From the NCBI GenBank assembly GCA_900404475.1, contig OUQQ01000011.1:25718-89717 (forward strand): DNA of 64,000 nt. Reading direction: 5' to 3'. The DNA comes from Spongospora subterranea (Eukaryota; Endomyxa; Phytomyxea; Plasmodiophorida; Plasmodiophoridae). The notes below the pieces were generated by a model. It searched no databases. It had not been told where the DNA came from and saw nothing but the letters and a program-made list of their open reading frames with translations. A program made the position numbers and the translations under genes. Below are positions 36,494-47,566 of the stretch, in pieces (the stretch's first letter is position 1; each line of letters starts with the position of its first letter).

Positions 36494-38139
36494 ATGGCGG
36501 AGCCGACGAGCGATACATGGGAGATCGCGCCCGATGCCGAGGGAAGCCCTTCACACAAAAGAATAAAACGTGAACCAGGGCCTAAGAACGAGTCAGAAAC
36601 AATAGCGTCTGTATTTGTTCAACTCGAGAAATTGGTAATTTTTCAAGTTTCAACGTTGGCATTGTGAATTTTATAGAGTTCTGAGTAGGTATATGAGAAT
36701 TTTTCACATCAGGAGTGGTCCAAAGGGGTTCTGGCCAAACTCCATTCCTCTGACGATTCGGATCGATCGGTGGCTACGTTGATGAAACTCATCAAGTCGG
36801 CGTTATCAGGGTCAGCAACGTCCTTGACCAAGAAAGACAAGCAGTGCGCCAAGCTTTTGGAGAAAATACAATCACTTGAAGCCAAGTCCGTTCCCGTTTA
36901 TTGTTTCCCAAATCTGTCTTAATAACGACCGAACATATTAGGTTGTCGAAAAAAAATGTTCACGTGGACGCAATGGAAAAAATGGAAACGGCAAAACGCG
37001 CTCAGGAAATGGCCATTGGTAGCGCTGAGAAAGAGACGCTGCTGGTAAAAATTGAAGGAATTTCGATGATCAAGCCTTGGGGAAAGTTTGACATGTCGTT
37101 GTATCCGTCAGCAATGGTCCTTCAGGGTAAGAAGAACGAAATCTATCACGTTCTGATCAGCGATATCGAGAACGTGATCGCGGTCTCCGTCCCGACGTCG
37201 AAAGATGAAGCCATCGTTCTGCCCCTGCTTCACTCGCTGACGATCGGCAAAACGGTTCACGACGTAATCGCATTCAAATTCAAACCGAAAGATACGCTCC
37301 CCGACTCTGTAGTAAACTCAATCACATCGCCGTTCAAGGGCAAATCAGTGGAGGAATTCCGCGCCATATGCAGGTCAGGTTCGTCTGCATCCGAATCAAC
37401 AGCACAACTGCTCGCGTTTGTGTCAAACCATGACACCGTTGAAAGGTTTGTTATCACGTTGTGGTGCCGATTGCGCGCTCTGAGAATTTCTGTTGCTGTT
37501 GTTGCACTTAGGAGTGACGAATCATTGTTCAAAAGCGCATCGCCGGCCCGTACGTGCATCATTTGTCATTGTAAAGCCTCGCACGGGGTGCTGTTCCCGC
37601 TGAAAAGCGGCCTGCTTTTCGGCCTGAAACCGTTGATATGGCTTCGGAGGTCTCAGATCGACAAAACAGACTCCATACGGTCGTCGCGGTATTTCGAGTT
37701 GATCGTCTTCATGCAAGGCACCGGGCAAACGCACAGCTTCGAAATGATTGAAATTGACGAGCAACCGTCAATTGGGCGATATCTGTCTGTTCAGAAATTC
37801 GGTGAAGGGGGACGGAAACAAGAATCCGTTCCAAACGGGAAAAATGAAATCCACAGTGTTCGTTTGGTTTGCTTTCGCAATTGTTGATCGCCCATTGAAT
37901 AGTGTGGTCAGGAGGAGGACGACGAAAATTCATCGGTTGACAGTGACTACACCGTTAATTCTGGGATTTCATCGGTCCCTGAAGATTATGATTCGGAACT
38001 GGAGGAGAGTGAGGATGACGATGATACGGACGATCCCGACGATGACGAGACTGAAGCAGACGAGGACGCCGCTGAGGGCGATCCGGACGACAACGGTTTG
38101 CATTCGTTCGCTGTCGTCGTGGATTCGGATACTGAATGA
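36494..38139 (+). CDS. Rtt106/SSRP1-like tandem-PH histone chaperone with acidic tail
   Basis: The ATG at 36494 opens MAEPTSDTWEIAPDAEGSPS and a basic KRIKREPGPK patch. After introns near 36.63-36.72 kb comes a helical segment with VATLMKLIKSALSG and KKDKQCAKLLEKIQSLEAKS. A first PH-like unit (LVKIEGISMIKPWGKFDMSL, YHVLISDIENVIAVSVP, LLHSLTIGKTVHDVIAFKF) is followed by a second (CKASHGVLFPLKSGLLFGLK, SRYFELIVFMQGTGQTHSFE). The last exon is strikingly acidic (EEDDE, EESEDDDDTDDPDDDETEAD), ending at 38139. Tandem PH folds plus an acidic tail are typical of Rtt106 and Pob3/SSRP1, which bind H3-H4 during nucleosome assembly. Rtt106 is the slightly better fit; I cannot separate the two firmly. It is convergent with the downstream gene (about 60 bp apart). 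Confidence 0.7.
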
Positions 38140-38201
38140 GCACCTCGGTATTGTACATTTTATAATCATAATCATAATATCGCTTTAATATATTTTAAAT
38201 T

Positions 38202-41200
38202 TCAAAACGTTTTAACGTGTTTGGAATTGATCGGCGCCCTTAGCTTTACAGAAGTTAGCGGCCTGTCAGCGAAAGCAGCGTGTTTTGCAGATATGACCAA
38301 CGAAGGCGTTTTGGCTTCCGTCCTGATAAACGATGTTTGCGGTCTGTCCAGATGGCAAAGCTTCTCTTTGCTGGCCGTTGTTAAGGTCCAGCCGTACTCG
38401 CGTAGACATCCTGACCTGTCTGTGTTGTTTGCCGATATGTGAAGATCGGATCCGTTTCCCAATAAGTGGGCATTAATAGTTCGCTCTTGTTCAAGATCTT
38501 GCGCTAACGCCGTTGCACTTCGGCGAGTCATTATTACACCATAAAATTGATCGGGTTTCATACCGTGAGTTGGATTCCGCAAGCTGTCGCTCCAAATCCG
38601 TCAAAATCTTCCGCGTCGACAGAATCTCGGAAACCGCTTCGCCTTTGGCTCGACGTTCTGCGTGAAGAGCACTTTCACATCTCTTGAGTTTCTATCATGG
38701 CAGCCATAAGCGAAATAGCCGAAAAGAATAATGGTCGAATTTAGTTACCCTGCTGATCTGTACTTGAACATTGTTCGGCGAGCACGTTCTCTTACGTTCC
38801 ATCGACAATTGTTCTAGGGCCTTCGCAAATAAGTTTTTGATGCCTGATCCAGTTTGTTAACAGAACCCATTACCCTTTCTGTGTGACTTAAACGTGTAAC
38901 CAGCTCGTCAACGTCGACGTCCTGAAGCCCTGTGTATACAAGACTGACAAAATATTTAATCGAGCCGGTGACGTTGTTACTGGAGTATTTTGAGATATCC
39001 GCCTCTAACGCAGCGATCTGACGCCCATTCTTTACTTTTAGGTTCAACAATTTTCTCCTGTCCCTTTGACAACCTATTACGGTGAGTTACTTGACCGCTT
39101 TCCGTCAGGTATTCGGAGGAACCTTCTAGTTCATATCTCATGGTCTGCAGGGAATCCCGCAACTGTTTCGCCGCGTTTTTCTCATCAATTAGTTGATCGA
39201 CAAGTACTTTTTCTCGTTGCTGGGAACGTTCCAGTGTCTCGGACAACTCTCGGGCTTCTACAGTTTTTTCGTGAGCCTAGAAACTTTCATGAACATTTGA
39301 TTTTGAGATTTCCATAGTATGTGGTAAATTACGTTTCTTATTTGGCCATCCAGTCGAGATTGAAGAGTAATTTCCTTCATTTCGAACAAGGTCTTCATCC
39401 TCATCATAGTGCGTTGCATTTCCTCAAAATCCTGGGCTACGGACGATTCTTCTGTGAACCTTCGAATCTCTTCCAAAGCCTGTCGTTTCGTCTGAAACGG
39501 TATTCTTTTGGAATCGACAACACCCTATGATGATATACTTTAACACAACTGATGGTGTGACTCTGTTATGGCTGATACCAGCATAGCTTGTCGTCGAACA
39601 TCATGGATTCCAGTTGAAATCTGTTTCTTCAGATCCGCTTTATACTGGTTGAACCTACTCTCCTTCATCAATAATTGGGCTTTCAACGATGCTATTTCTC
39701 TCTGAAACTCACGCTCCACCTAATCGTATGATGCATTTTAAGTCGAAGAGCTTAATTACAGAATCCAATCAATTGCCTGCTCGCGAATAGTAGTTTCCAT
39801 TGCTTCCAAACGTTGCTTGACGCGTTTTTCCATATTTTTCAAATGTTCCAGCTCTAGCACGGTACTAAAATGGGAATCAATCACGCCATGATTGATTTGC
39901 CATGCTGTATTTAGCTTTGTATTTGCCAGTTCTGTTTGAGCTTGCCTCATTTTAACCTGAATTAAGAAATTTGATTAACGCCAATTCAGGATTGATGGCT
40001 GGAAATCAGTAATACCTCCAATGTTTGTAACTTGCTCCCCAAACTTTTCCTAATGGAATTGGCTGCGGCAGCATAATCTTGAAATACACGCTCCTGATTA
40101 ATGGTGATGGATCGAGCTAATCGCGTCAATGCCAAGTGAAGATCAGTCTTTGGAAGTGTCCAGCAGTCACGACGACGGATATTCAATTTTGGTTCGGCAT
40201 CATCAATAACTAAATCTTTGCTGACAGCAATAGCAGAAACCTCATCAATAAAGTCTTTGAAGGATTCCGCTCCCATTTTCGGTGATCTCCTGGTCACACC
40301 CAATACTGTCGATGGTCGATCGATGTGCACTTGACAAGATAAGCGTTGAATTCTGGATCGAATTTGCATAACGTCGAGGGCTTCCATTTCTATTCCGATA
40401 TAGCGCTCCAACATCGAACTCAACTTCATCAGCTCCCCAGGTTCTTGAGATAATAAGAAGAGCACCAGCGGCGTGGGGATTCGGTCGGGGCTTGAGACTG
40501 TTGTCTTCATTATTATCGTAACTGGGTCATCAAAAGCATCGACTCGACGTTGCATCATCTCAGCAACCTCCGTTCCAATATCCCGTTTTATCATGTCAGC
40601 GAAAATCAACTCAGCGTTGGTTGATGGACTGGGCGGACGACATTTTTTTGTTGAATCTACCCAATTAATGGCGTCGTTACCAGAAAGAGAACGTAATGAG
40701 AAAAATAAGTCATGAAGACTGGCCGTTTTCTGTACTGCTGCAACATATTCCAACCGAGTTTTGGTTCTGGGAATTTGAGAAAGACGGTGAAATATTCGAT
40801 TGAAATGCAGATTCACCTCGCCTTGAGCGTCCTTGTCATCAGTATCAAGGAACAGCCAGAGATGGTCAATTGCTTTGTCACGATCCTGGTCGATAAACAT
40901 GCTTAAAATGTCATCAGCACGGTTACGAGTAAAAAGGCGGATAGTGCCAAGCAAAATTTGTAAATGGTCAGAGAGAATGCTCATCGTTCGTGAACTTCCT
41001 ACACTGGCACTCCTGTCCATACTAGATATCAAGTCGTTGCGTATATCGACAAGATATGACCTCAACAAAACCGTGCTTTGGCCATTTTGCAACAATAACG
41101 ATGACTTGCCCTATAACCGAGAATGAAAAAATAATCTAGGAATATCGAGAAAATCGACGCTGACTTCATTTGTATCGACCAGCCGCTGAACAGAGATGGC

Positions 41201-44200
41201 AAGGGTGGATATGCGGAATAATATCGACACAGCCATCGATTCCCGTTCGATTTCTTCAGCATTCACCTCAGTAGAGAGACTTCCTTGAAGCACAACATCC
41301 CGGAATACAGCAATCCCTCGGGTTAGATCCCAGATATGATGGGATGCAGCAGCAGAGTCAGTGATGCTGCTCGATGCCGAGGGGTTCACCGATGTCGTCG
41401 TGGTAAAAGGGGATGATCCAGCCGGAAGCGCACATTCAACGTAGGCCCGGATGCGGTCGCAGGCCATGACCAAATCCATGATGGCGCAATTGTGTCGTAA
41501 CCCTGTTCGAAGCGCCACCTCCAAAGATTCCGGTTGAGACAACAGGGCACTGACAAACGCATCGACCTAAGAAGTACTTGTTCAAAGGGTGACCCCATTT
41601 CCAAAAGAGATGCTACCTTAGTATGCGGATCTTGACTCAAATCACTGGACATCCGTTTTATTCGATCAAACACGTCAGATGTGATATCTGCCAGTGATAG
41701 TAGAGAATTATGTGATAGCAGAGTAGACGATGGGAAGAGCGATGGATCGTATTTCATGGCAATTGCACTTGGAAAACCGAGGACGTTATTATACTTGACC
41801 AGCACTTCCAAACCCGTTTGATATATCTGAGTAGTCGATTATAAACCCATAAACCAATCGGCAGTAAACTGGCAATAGCTTCACCGTTTGTAAAGCGGCC
41901 ATCGAAACCAGTCCGCCCACAATATCGTCGCGAAAATTGTTCTCATTGCACGAGGCAAATATCAGGCCGACTGGAAACCCTAATGCTTCTACCAATACAC
42001 ATCCACCCTTAACACCAAGAACGCTTTTCCGTTCGTTGCTGCCGCAAATTGTTGCCACTTGCTGTTCGCATATTTCGCTTAACAAAGCGCATTCCAGATG
42101 CGATCGCAGAATCCGCTCTCTAGCGTCATATGCACGAAGATATGATAGACGAAATTTCAGAGTTGACGAAGATTGTGATGGCCTGTCGATGTATCAATCA
42201 ATGGCCAATAATAAAGGGAAGGATGAAACTTTACCTATCTTTGGCATGCACATCAAAGGCACTGAATCTGTTCGTGACGGTCGCGAAGTCAGTATATAGC
42301 GGATCGAGCGTCAGCTTTCGAATACACTGGCCCGGCGATAATGCCAGCCGACAAGTGATGTTGTGTTGCCGCCACATCTCATAGACGTGATTCAGCAAGG
42401 TGGTTTTTGTCGCGTGTGCATACCGGAGGGTATATGTTCGAGACGGATACTGACGTCGCCAAGCGTCTTCAACAGAACGAACATGGTCTTCGATCAACGA
42501 TAAACTAAACCATATTCAATGTGAGAAACAGAAACCTATTGCGGCCTTTGAAATGTAAACACTGTGCATGACGGATTGGTCTGTATATTATAATGTCTTC
42601 ATCCGCAAACTAAATTCCAAAAGATGTTGCCGTTTTTTCCGAGTGAGGATTAGCCATCGAAAATTGGAACGCAAAGCAGAGGAACAATTAGTTGTGCGCG
42701 TGTTTGTTCAACTGAAACCCCTTAAACATTGTTGGTGATTTTTTGCCACAGTGAGCTGAATATAGAGTTCGATGCTAGTGGAACAGCAGTTAGAGACGAG
42801 GGCCCCTCTACACTCTGTAACATTATCACAACGTGGGGCCTTCAGTCTGAAACAATGTAAACGTGGGACTCTTCGTAACATCAACAACGCGGCCCTTTCT
42901 GTAACAGTAATAACGTGGGCCTCTCTGAAACAGTAACGAACGGTCATCTAATTTGACGTATTACCAGTCGACGATGTGCGATACGCTGTGGCAGATATCA
43001 AATAGCCCGATCGGTTCAGCGAAAGGGAACAGAGACAGCCGGACCATCGTCGTCGGCGACAGCTCAGCGGCAACCAGGTGATGGACAATGTCGGAGACGA
43101 TGCCGAAACGAACCTGCAGAGCTCGAGTCTCGGCCTCGTAATGCTGACGGAAGTGGCAGAGATCCAGGTCGATTTGGGGTCTGGACGCAATCACGTCCAT
43201 GATTCGTTGCGAGAGTTTTTGCCCAGAACTGGGATCGACAATATGTTCATATGCTTCAAGTAGTGCCAAAACAAGACGACTTTTAGCGGACTGATAAGCG
43301 AATTCGCATTGATACAAATCGAGAAGGACCGCGGACCGGCAACATTCTATCGAGCATTTTTGATGCTCGGGTTTGCTTCCTTCGTCGTCGAAACACTTCT
43401 TATCTGCAACGGATGCATCAACCTTCATTATATACAGTGATCCCATCGCAAGCAGCTCTGATCTTAGCGTCTTCCAATCATTAAGGGCGACATCATATAT
43501 AATGTTAACCCCATCGGCATCCCGAACTCTAAAACAGTCAGGCTCGCCCTCGACCACCTCAAACAAATCGTCCCGTGTTTGAATGCCAGAAAATGCCATG
43601 AATTCCTCAATCGGGATCACAAAATCCTTGGGCTGTTGATGTTCCACTGAGACTTGACAAGGGTTTGAAGATCGACCAATTATTTGCGAGGAATGGAGTT
43701 GAAGCCGATCTTCGAGAGCAAATCCGCCGACAGCATCAATAACAAGGCGACGTTGGACAGCGCGAAAAACGTTTAGTGTTTGAATAATGTTGCACTCCAA
43801 CTTGATTGTCAATGCGCTTTTCAGTAAGTAGAGCGTCATATACTTTTGAGTCGTAGGTGCCTCATACAATGCTCCTCCCTGCTCTTGAACGGCTGCAGCA
43901 TACATCGATCCAGCATACGCGGCCGCATGTTTGGCCTGCTCATTGGCTCGGTCATAAAATCCAGCTTCATCTTGGCTCTGTTCCAGAGCCATACTTTGGT
44001 ACAACAGCATCTTGTCGATATCGGTGTCGCGAAAACGCCGACGATATTCAACATATTCTGGAGGAGGAATCTGAACAAATGCACGTTTCTGATCGGCGAT
44101 CCATGTCGCTTTTTTGATTCTTTGGGAGTCGTCGTTGTCTGATTTCTCCTCATAACATATTCGCGGACGTTGTTCAATCGCGTGCCGCAACAGCATTTTG

Positions 44201-45205
44201 CACATTGGACGGCACTCGCTCAGCAGACGGTGTGTATTCGACATATCTTTCGGGATTGGAATGCGTAGCGTAGCCATAAGTTCAGCAAGTTCATCGTTGA
44301 TTGACTTATTGTCATGGTGTATGAACATTGATAAGTTCGATCTACATTAAAAAAGCTTGATCACACATTCGAATACACCTAAACATCAACACTTACTCGT
44401 CAGTTTGCGCACAGGTAACAGCCGTTTCGATATCATCGAAAATCTGCCCTCGCTTGTCCTCAACTATCCACTTCAACATTGTGATAAAAGTATGTACATG
44501 GGCGCCAGATTCTTCACGGCGAATTCTGGCGTCGACAAAGCCATCGATGTCACTTGGCATAACGGGCGCACCCATTTTCAATCGTTCGCATCGTCTCCGG
44601 CAGTTGTAATACTCGTCGGTGGTCTCTCTGACGATGGTGTCCATATCAGGGCCGAATCTTTCCAGAAACTCTGACTCGACTGCGAACAAATTCCAACGGG
44701 CGAGTATCCGGTATTTGGAAGTTGCCAGCGACTTGGAACGGTCATCGTAGAATGCGATTAATCGTTTGCCGGTCTGGTTCTCAAACTCAGTCGTAGGTCC
44801 TAATGAGCTCAACGACTCTCATTTCAAGTCAGAGTCTTGGACAAGCAAAAATAGTATCATGCAGCCAACTACCTTGTCAAGATTATCAACAGTGTTGTTC
44901 CAAGAGCAATGAACCATCTCTGTAGGAATGGTTTTGACACAATCAACAATTGACTGTCGCCTGGCCCGCAGGAACTCTACAGTAGGAAGTGGTTCATCTA
45001 TCGTTCCTGGCAAAAGTGTGTTGGGGTTGACATCGGCATCAGCGCCGATGTGAATGCAGCTATCCGCCTGGACCGCGCGAATCTCATTACAGGCTCGAGA
45101 TAGGTTCACCGATAAAACAGATCGCACTTCTTCCTCTTGGGCAGAGGTCGAATTCAACCGTTGCGATTGCTTCTCTACTCCAAGGCGAGCGTCTTTCGCT
45201 GACAT
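38202..45205 (-). CDS. Large coiled-coil protein, CCDC162-like, probably ciliary
   Basis: The gene runs from an ATG at 45205 (MSAKDARLGVEKQSQRLNST) to a stop at 38202, with at least ten exons. Exons include SKYRILARWNLFAVESEFLE; a 455-residue exon (44328-42961) with YRRRFRDTDIDKMLLYQSMA and AKSRLVLALLEAYEHIVDPS; an exon at 42497-42231; one at 41811-41386; a 369-residue exon (41095-39986); and C-terminal coiled-coil exons (LEHLKNMEKRVKQRLEAMET, QREKVLVDQLIDEKNAAKQL). The mostly helical makeup and long C-terminal coiled coil resemble the CCDC162/DUF4549-type proteins of flagellated eukaryotes. That identification is tentative, and the chain could be split into two genes. One intron (42505-42964) is about 460 nt, far longer than the others. 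No enzyme motif is visible. The gene shares a ~300-bp upstream region with eIF3g. Confidence 0.55.
42811..42946. repeat. Degenerate ~28-bp tandem repeat inside a long intron
   Basis: Successive units carry the pattern GTAACA..AA..AACGTGGGCC.CTCTG: at about 42817 (GTAACATTATCACAACGTGG), about 42848 (GAAACAATGTAAACGTGGGA), about 42875 (GTAACATCAACAACGCGGCC), about 42901 (GTAACAGTAATAACGTGGGC) and a partial copy near 42927. Copies differ by several substitutions. The array lies wholly within the 460-nt intron of the CCDC162-like gene and explains part of that intron's extra length. Confidence 0.7.
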
Positions 45206-45508
45206 TTACCAGGTTCGCCAAAAACTGGTACGCCGACCAGCGATCCCGTTCTTTGTACCACAGGTGCTAAAAGTATAGGGATGAAAATTGCAAAACGTCA
45301 AGGGCAATCAAACCCCAAATGAAAACCTTCATATATTCTGGATTAACATCAATTGAGAAGGGTAAGCTCAATCACAAACAAGAAAATACATGTTTAATCC
45401 GAAAACTCGGGCGGTGACATTTACAGAAAACCTGCAAAAAGAAACTGCATTGGTGGAAAGCGCAGCCTTGTCATTTCGGAGTCCGTAGTCCGTACGGATC
45501 ATAACACG
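45206..45508. promoter_or_regulatory. Shared divergent upstream region (CCDC162-like gene / eIF3g)
   Basis: The two start codons face away from each other across about 300 bp, so both promoters must lie here or overlap. I see no canonical TATA box at a fixed distance that would favour one gene. Bidirectional activity is inferred from layout only. Confidence 0.35.
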
Positions 45509-46460
45509 ATGATGGTGAACGGGTTTAACTGGGCTGATGCCACCCACGATGATGGGCTCGTTCTCGAGCCCGTCCTTCCGCCTCCTGAGGAGGTTGTCGA
45601 CCCGGCGACTGGCATTCGTACTGTCACCGAATACCACATTAACGAAAAGGGCATGAAAGTCCAGACTGTCCGAAAGTTCAGGACCGTGTTTCGGCAAGTT
45701 AAAGTTAACAAACATGTGCAACGACGCAAGAATTTGGCAGAGTTTGGCGACGCCAAAGGCCAAACCGAAGCGATTAGAAGGAACGTCACTTATACCGCTG
45801 CGGATGAAATGGTTCTTGATCTCAGCAAGCGCAACGAAGCCGACGAAGCCGATGATCCTCTCAATAAGCTTGCTGGAAGCAAATCTATTGTTGTTTGCCG
45901 TTTATGTGGTGCCATTGGCGACCATTGGACCCTCAAATGTCCCAAGCGAGATACATTGGCGTTATCGACTGAAACAGGTGGTGCCGGTGAGCCGGGCGCG
46001 GACGCCGGTCCATCAACCGGACGGTACATTCCTCCTGCGATTCGGGCAGGTGGCGCTCGTGGAGGCGCTAACATGGATAACAAAGATGATATGCCCACGA
46101 TTCGTCTTACGAACGTCAGTGAAGATACAACCGAATCGGTAATTGTCGATATTTTATCTCGGTTTCGTCACAAGCAATGGATTGAATTTTGTGCAGGATC
46201 TGAGTGAATTGCTGAGCCCATTCGGTCATGTGACACGTATTCGCCTGGCCAAAGACAGGGTTACTGGTCGCAGCAAAGGATATGCGTTCATCTCCTTCGG
46301 CAACCACGACAGCGCCCAAAGAGCCATCGATAAGCTTCAGAATTACGGTTATGACAACCTTATTCTGCGGGCAGAATGGTCTCGTAGTATGCAGCAGCTT
46401 GTTCGTGAACGGGAAGAGAAGGACGCCGCTGATCGTCTTCAAGAGAGCATGATGCGTTAA
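45509..46460 (+). CDS. EIF3G: Translation initiation factor eIF3 subunit G
   Basis: This is an RNA-binding subunit of the eIF3 complex that joins the 40S ribosome and supports scanning and reinitiation. The ATG at 45509 gives MMVNGFNWADATHDD, then LEPVLPPPEEVVDPATGIRT and KVQTVRKFRTVFRQVKVNKH, the conserved eIF3g N-terminus. A zinc-binding CxxC...HxxxxC knuckle follows (CRLCGAIGDHWTLKCP), then a proline/glycine linker (TGRYIPPAIRAGG). The C-terminal RRM begins at PTIRLTNVSEDTTES. After an intron near 46.14-46.20 kb it continues with DLSELLSPFGHVTRIRLAKD and an RNP1 motif, GRSKGYAFISF. The stop is at 46458-46460. Domain order and length (about 295 residues) match eIF3g closely. Confidence 0.95.
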
Positions 46461-47566
46461 CATATTCCAATAAATACTGTGAGTACGTAAACGACTTCGG
46501 AACGTTGATAGCATGACATTTTTAGGTGTGTCGCAAGTAAATGCAATCTCGATGTCGAAAGAATTAGAAACAATGCAAATTTTTGAGCGGCTTTTCCCTC
46601 GGCTGTGGCGTTGAGCTATAGGCCTTAATGTTTATATATTTCACAAAAAGACAGTATTCCATAGAACATTGTGCGTCTGATAAAACAGTCGGTACATGCA
46701 AGCCTTAAATTTCTGCAAAAGAAAAATTCTAAAATGGCTTCTTGGCTCGCAAAAGAAAAAGCAGATCTGAAAGGCAGTTGAAGGGGCCAGTGGAGCTGAC
46801 ATGATGACCTTGCTGCGGGACGTGGAAATAGCAGGGTTGATTTCAGCAGGGACTTCATTACGAGTTCACGCTGGTCGCTCTTTAAATCAGTTTTCGATAT
46901 CGCGCCGGCAGCACGTCGGATAATCAAGGTCGACCAATGCAACCCCTCCCTTATATTGTCATTGGTAAAGCTATAGCTTGCCGGTCGTGATGTCATGGTT
47001 CGATCGCAAGTTATTTCAATTGACAATCAGATGTCGATTGACTCCAGCCTGCATTCTGGCTTGCCTGCGGCGACAGGCATGGGTGATTATTGCTGTCTTT
47101 GACGAAGCGATCAAAAGACGTGTAGAGCACTCACCTTTGTCGTTGCCGGCTCAGTTTACACAGCCAAACACATGAGCGGAAAATCACTGAGGATCGGTCC
47201 ACGACTCTGCCTAGGTAGATCACAACGACACAAATGCCCGAACGCAATCCCAGAATCTACTGTTGATTCTAATGTCAACTGGCGCAAAGCAGAAAAACGA
47301 TCAACATAGTGTAGAGAGCATCGAAAACGCAAAAACTACCATTGATTAATTCGTGATCATGCATTTGACCATCTCAATCAGTATCAGGAACGGGACGTTG
47401 GGCAAAAAGCGGCCTCCTCTCTGTCTGTCCGAGATTCACTACCTAACAAGACTGCTGGGTCCTGTACACTGTAAATCCAGTGCGCAAGTTTTGAGGGGTT
47501 TTTTTGTGCGGGACTGGTGTCGGTCAATGGAATGAGTGCGCGGTCTAACAGCCATATCGAATAGAG
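46461..47566. other. Spacer with one unassigned minus-strand ORF
   Basis: The only sizeable frame is 46625-47026 on the minus strand (about 133 residues). It has no recognisable domain. Upstream of it a GTGAGT donor and a CCGCAG acceptor could form an intron, but the joined frame soon meets a stop. I do not call a gene. Some of this must hold the eIF3g 3' UTR and the KH-gene promoter. Confidence 0.35.

Noticed and set aside
46625..47026. Minus-strand 133-codon ORF as a gene
   Set aside because: No recognisable domain, and attempts to extend it by splicing meet stop codons.
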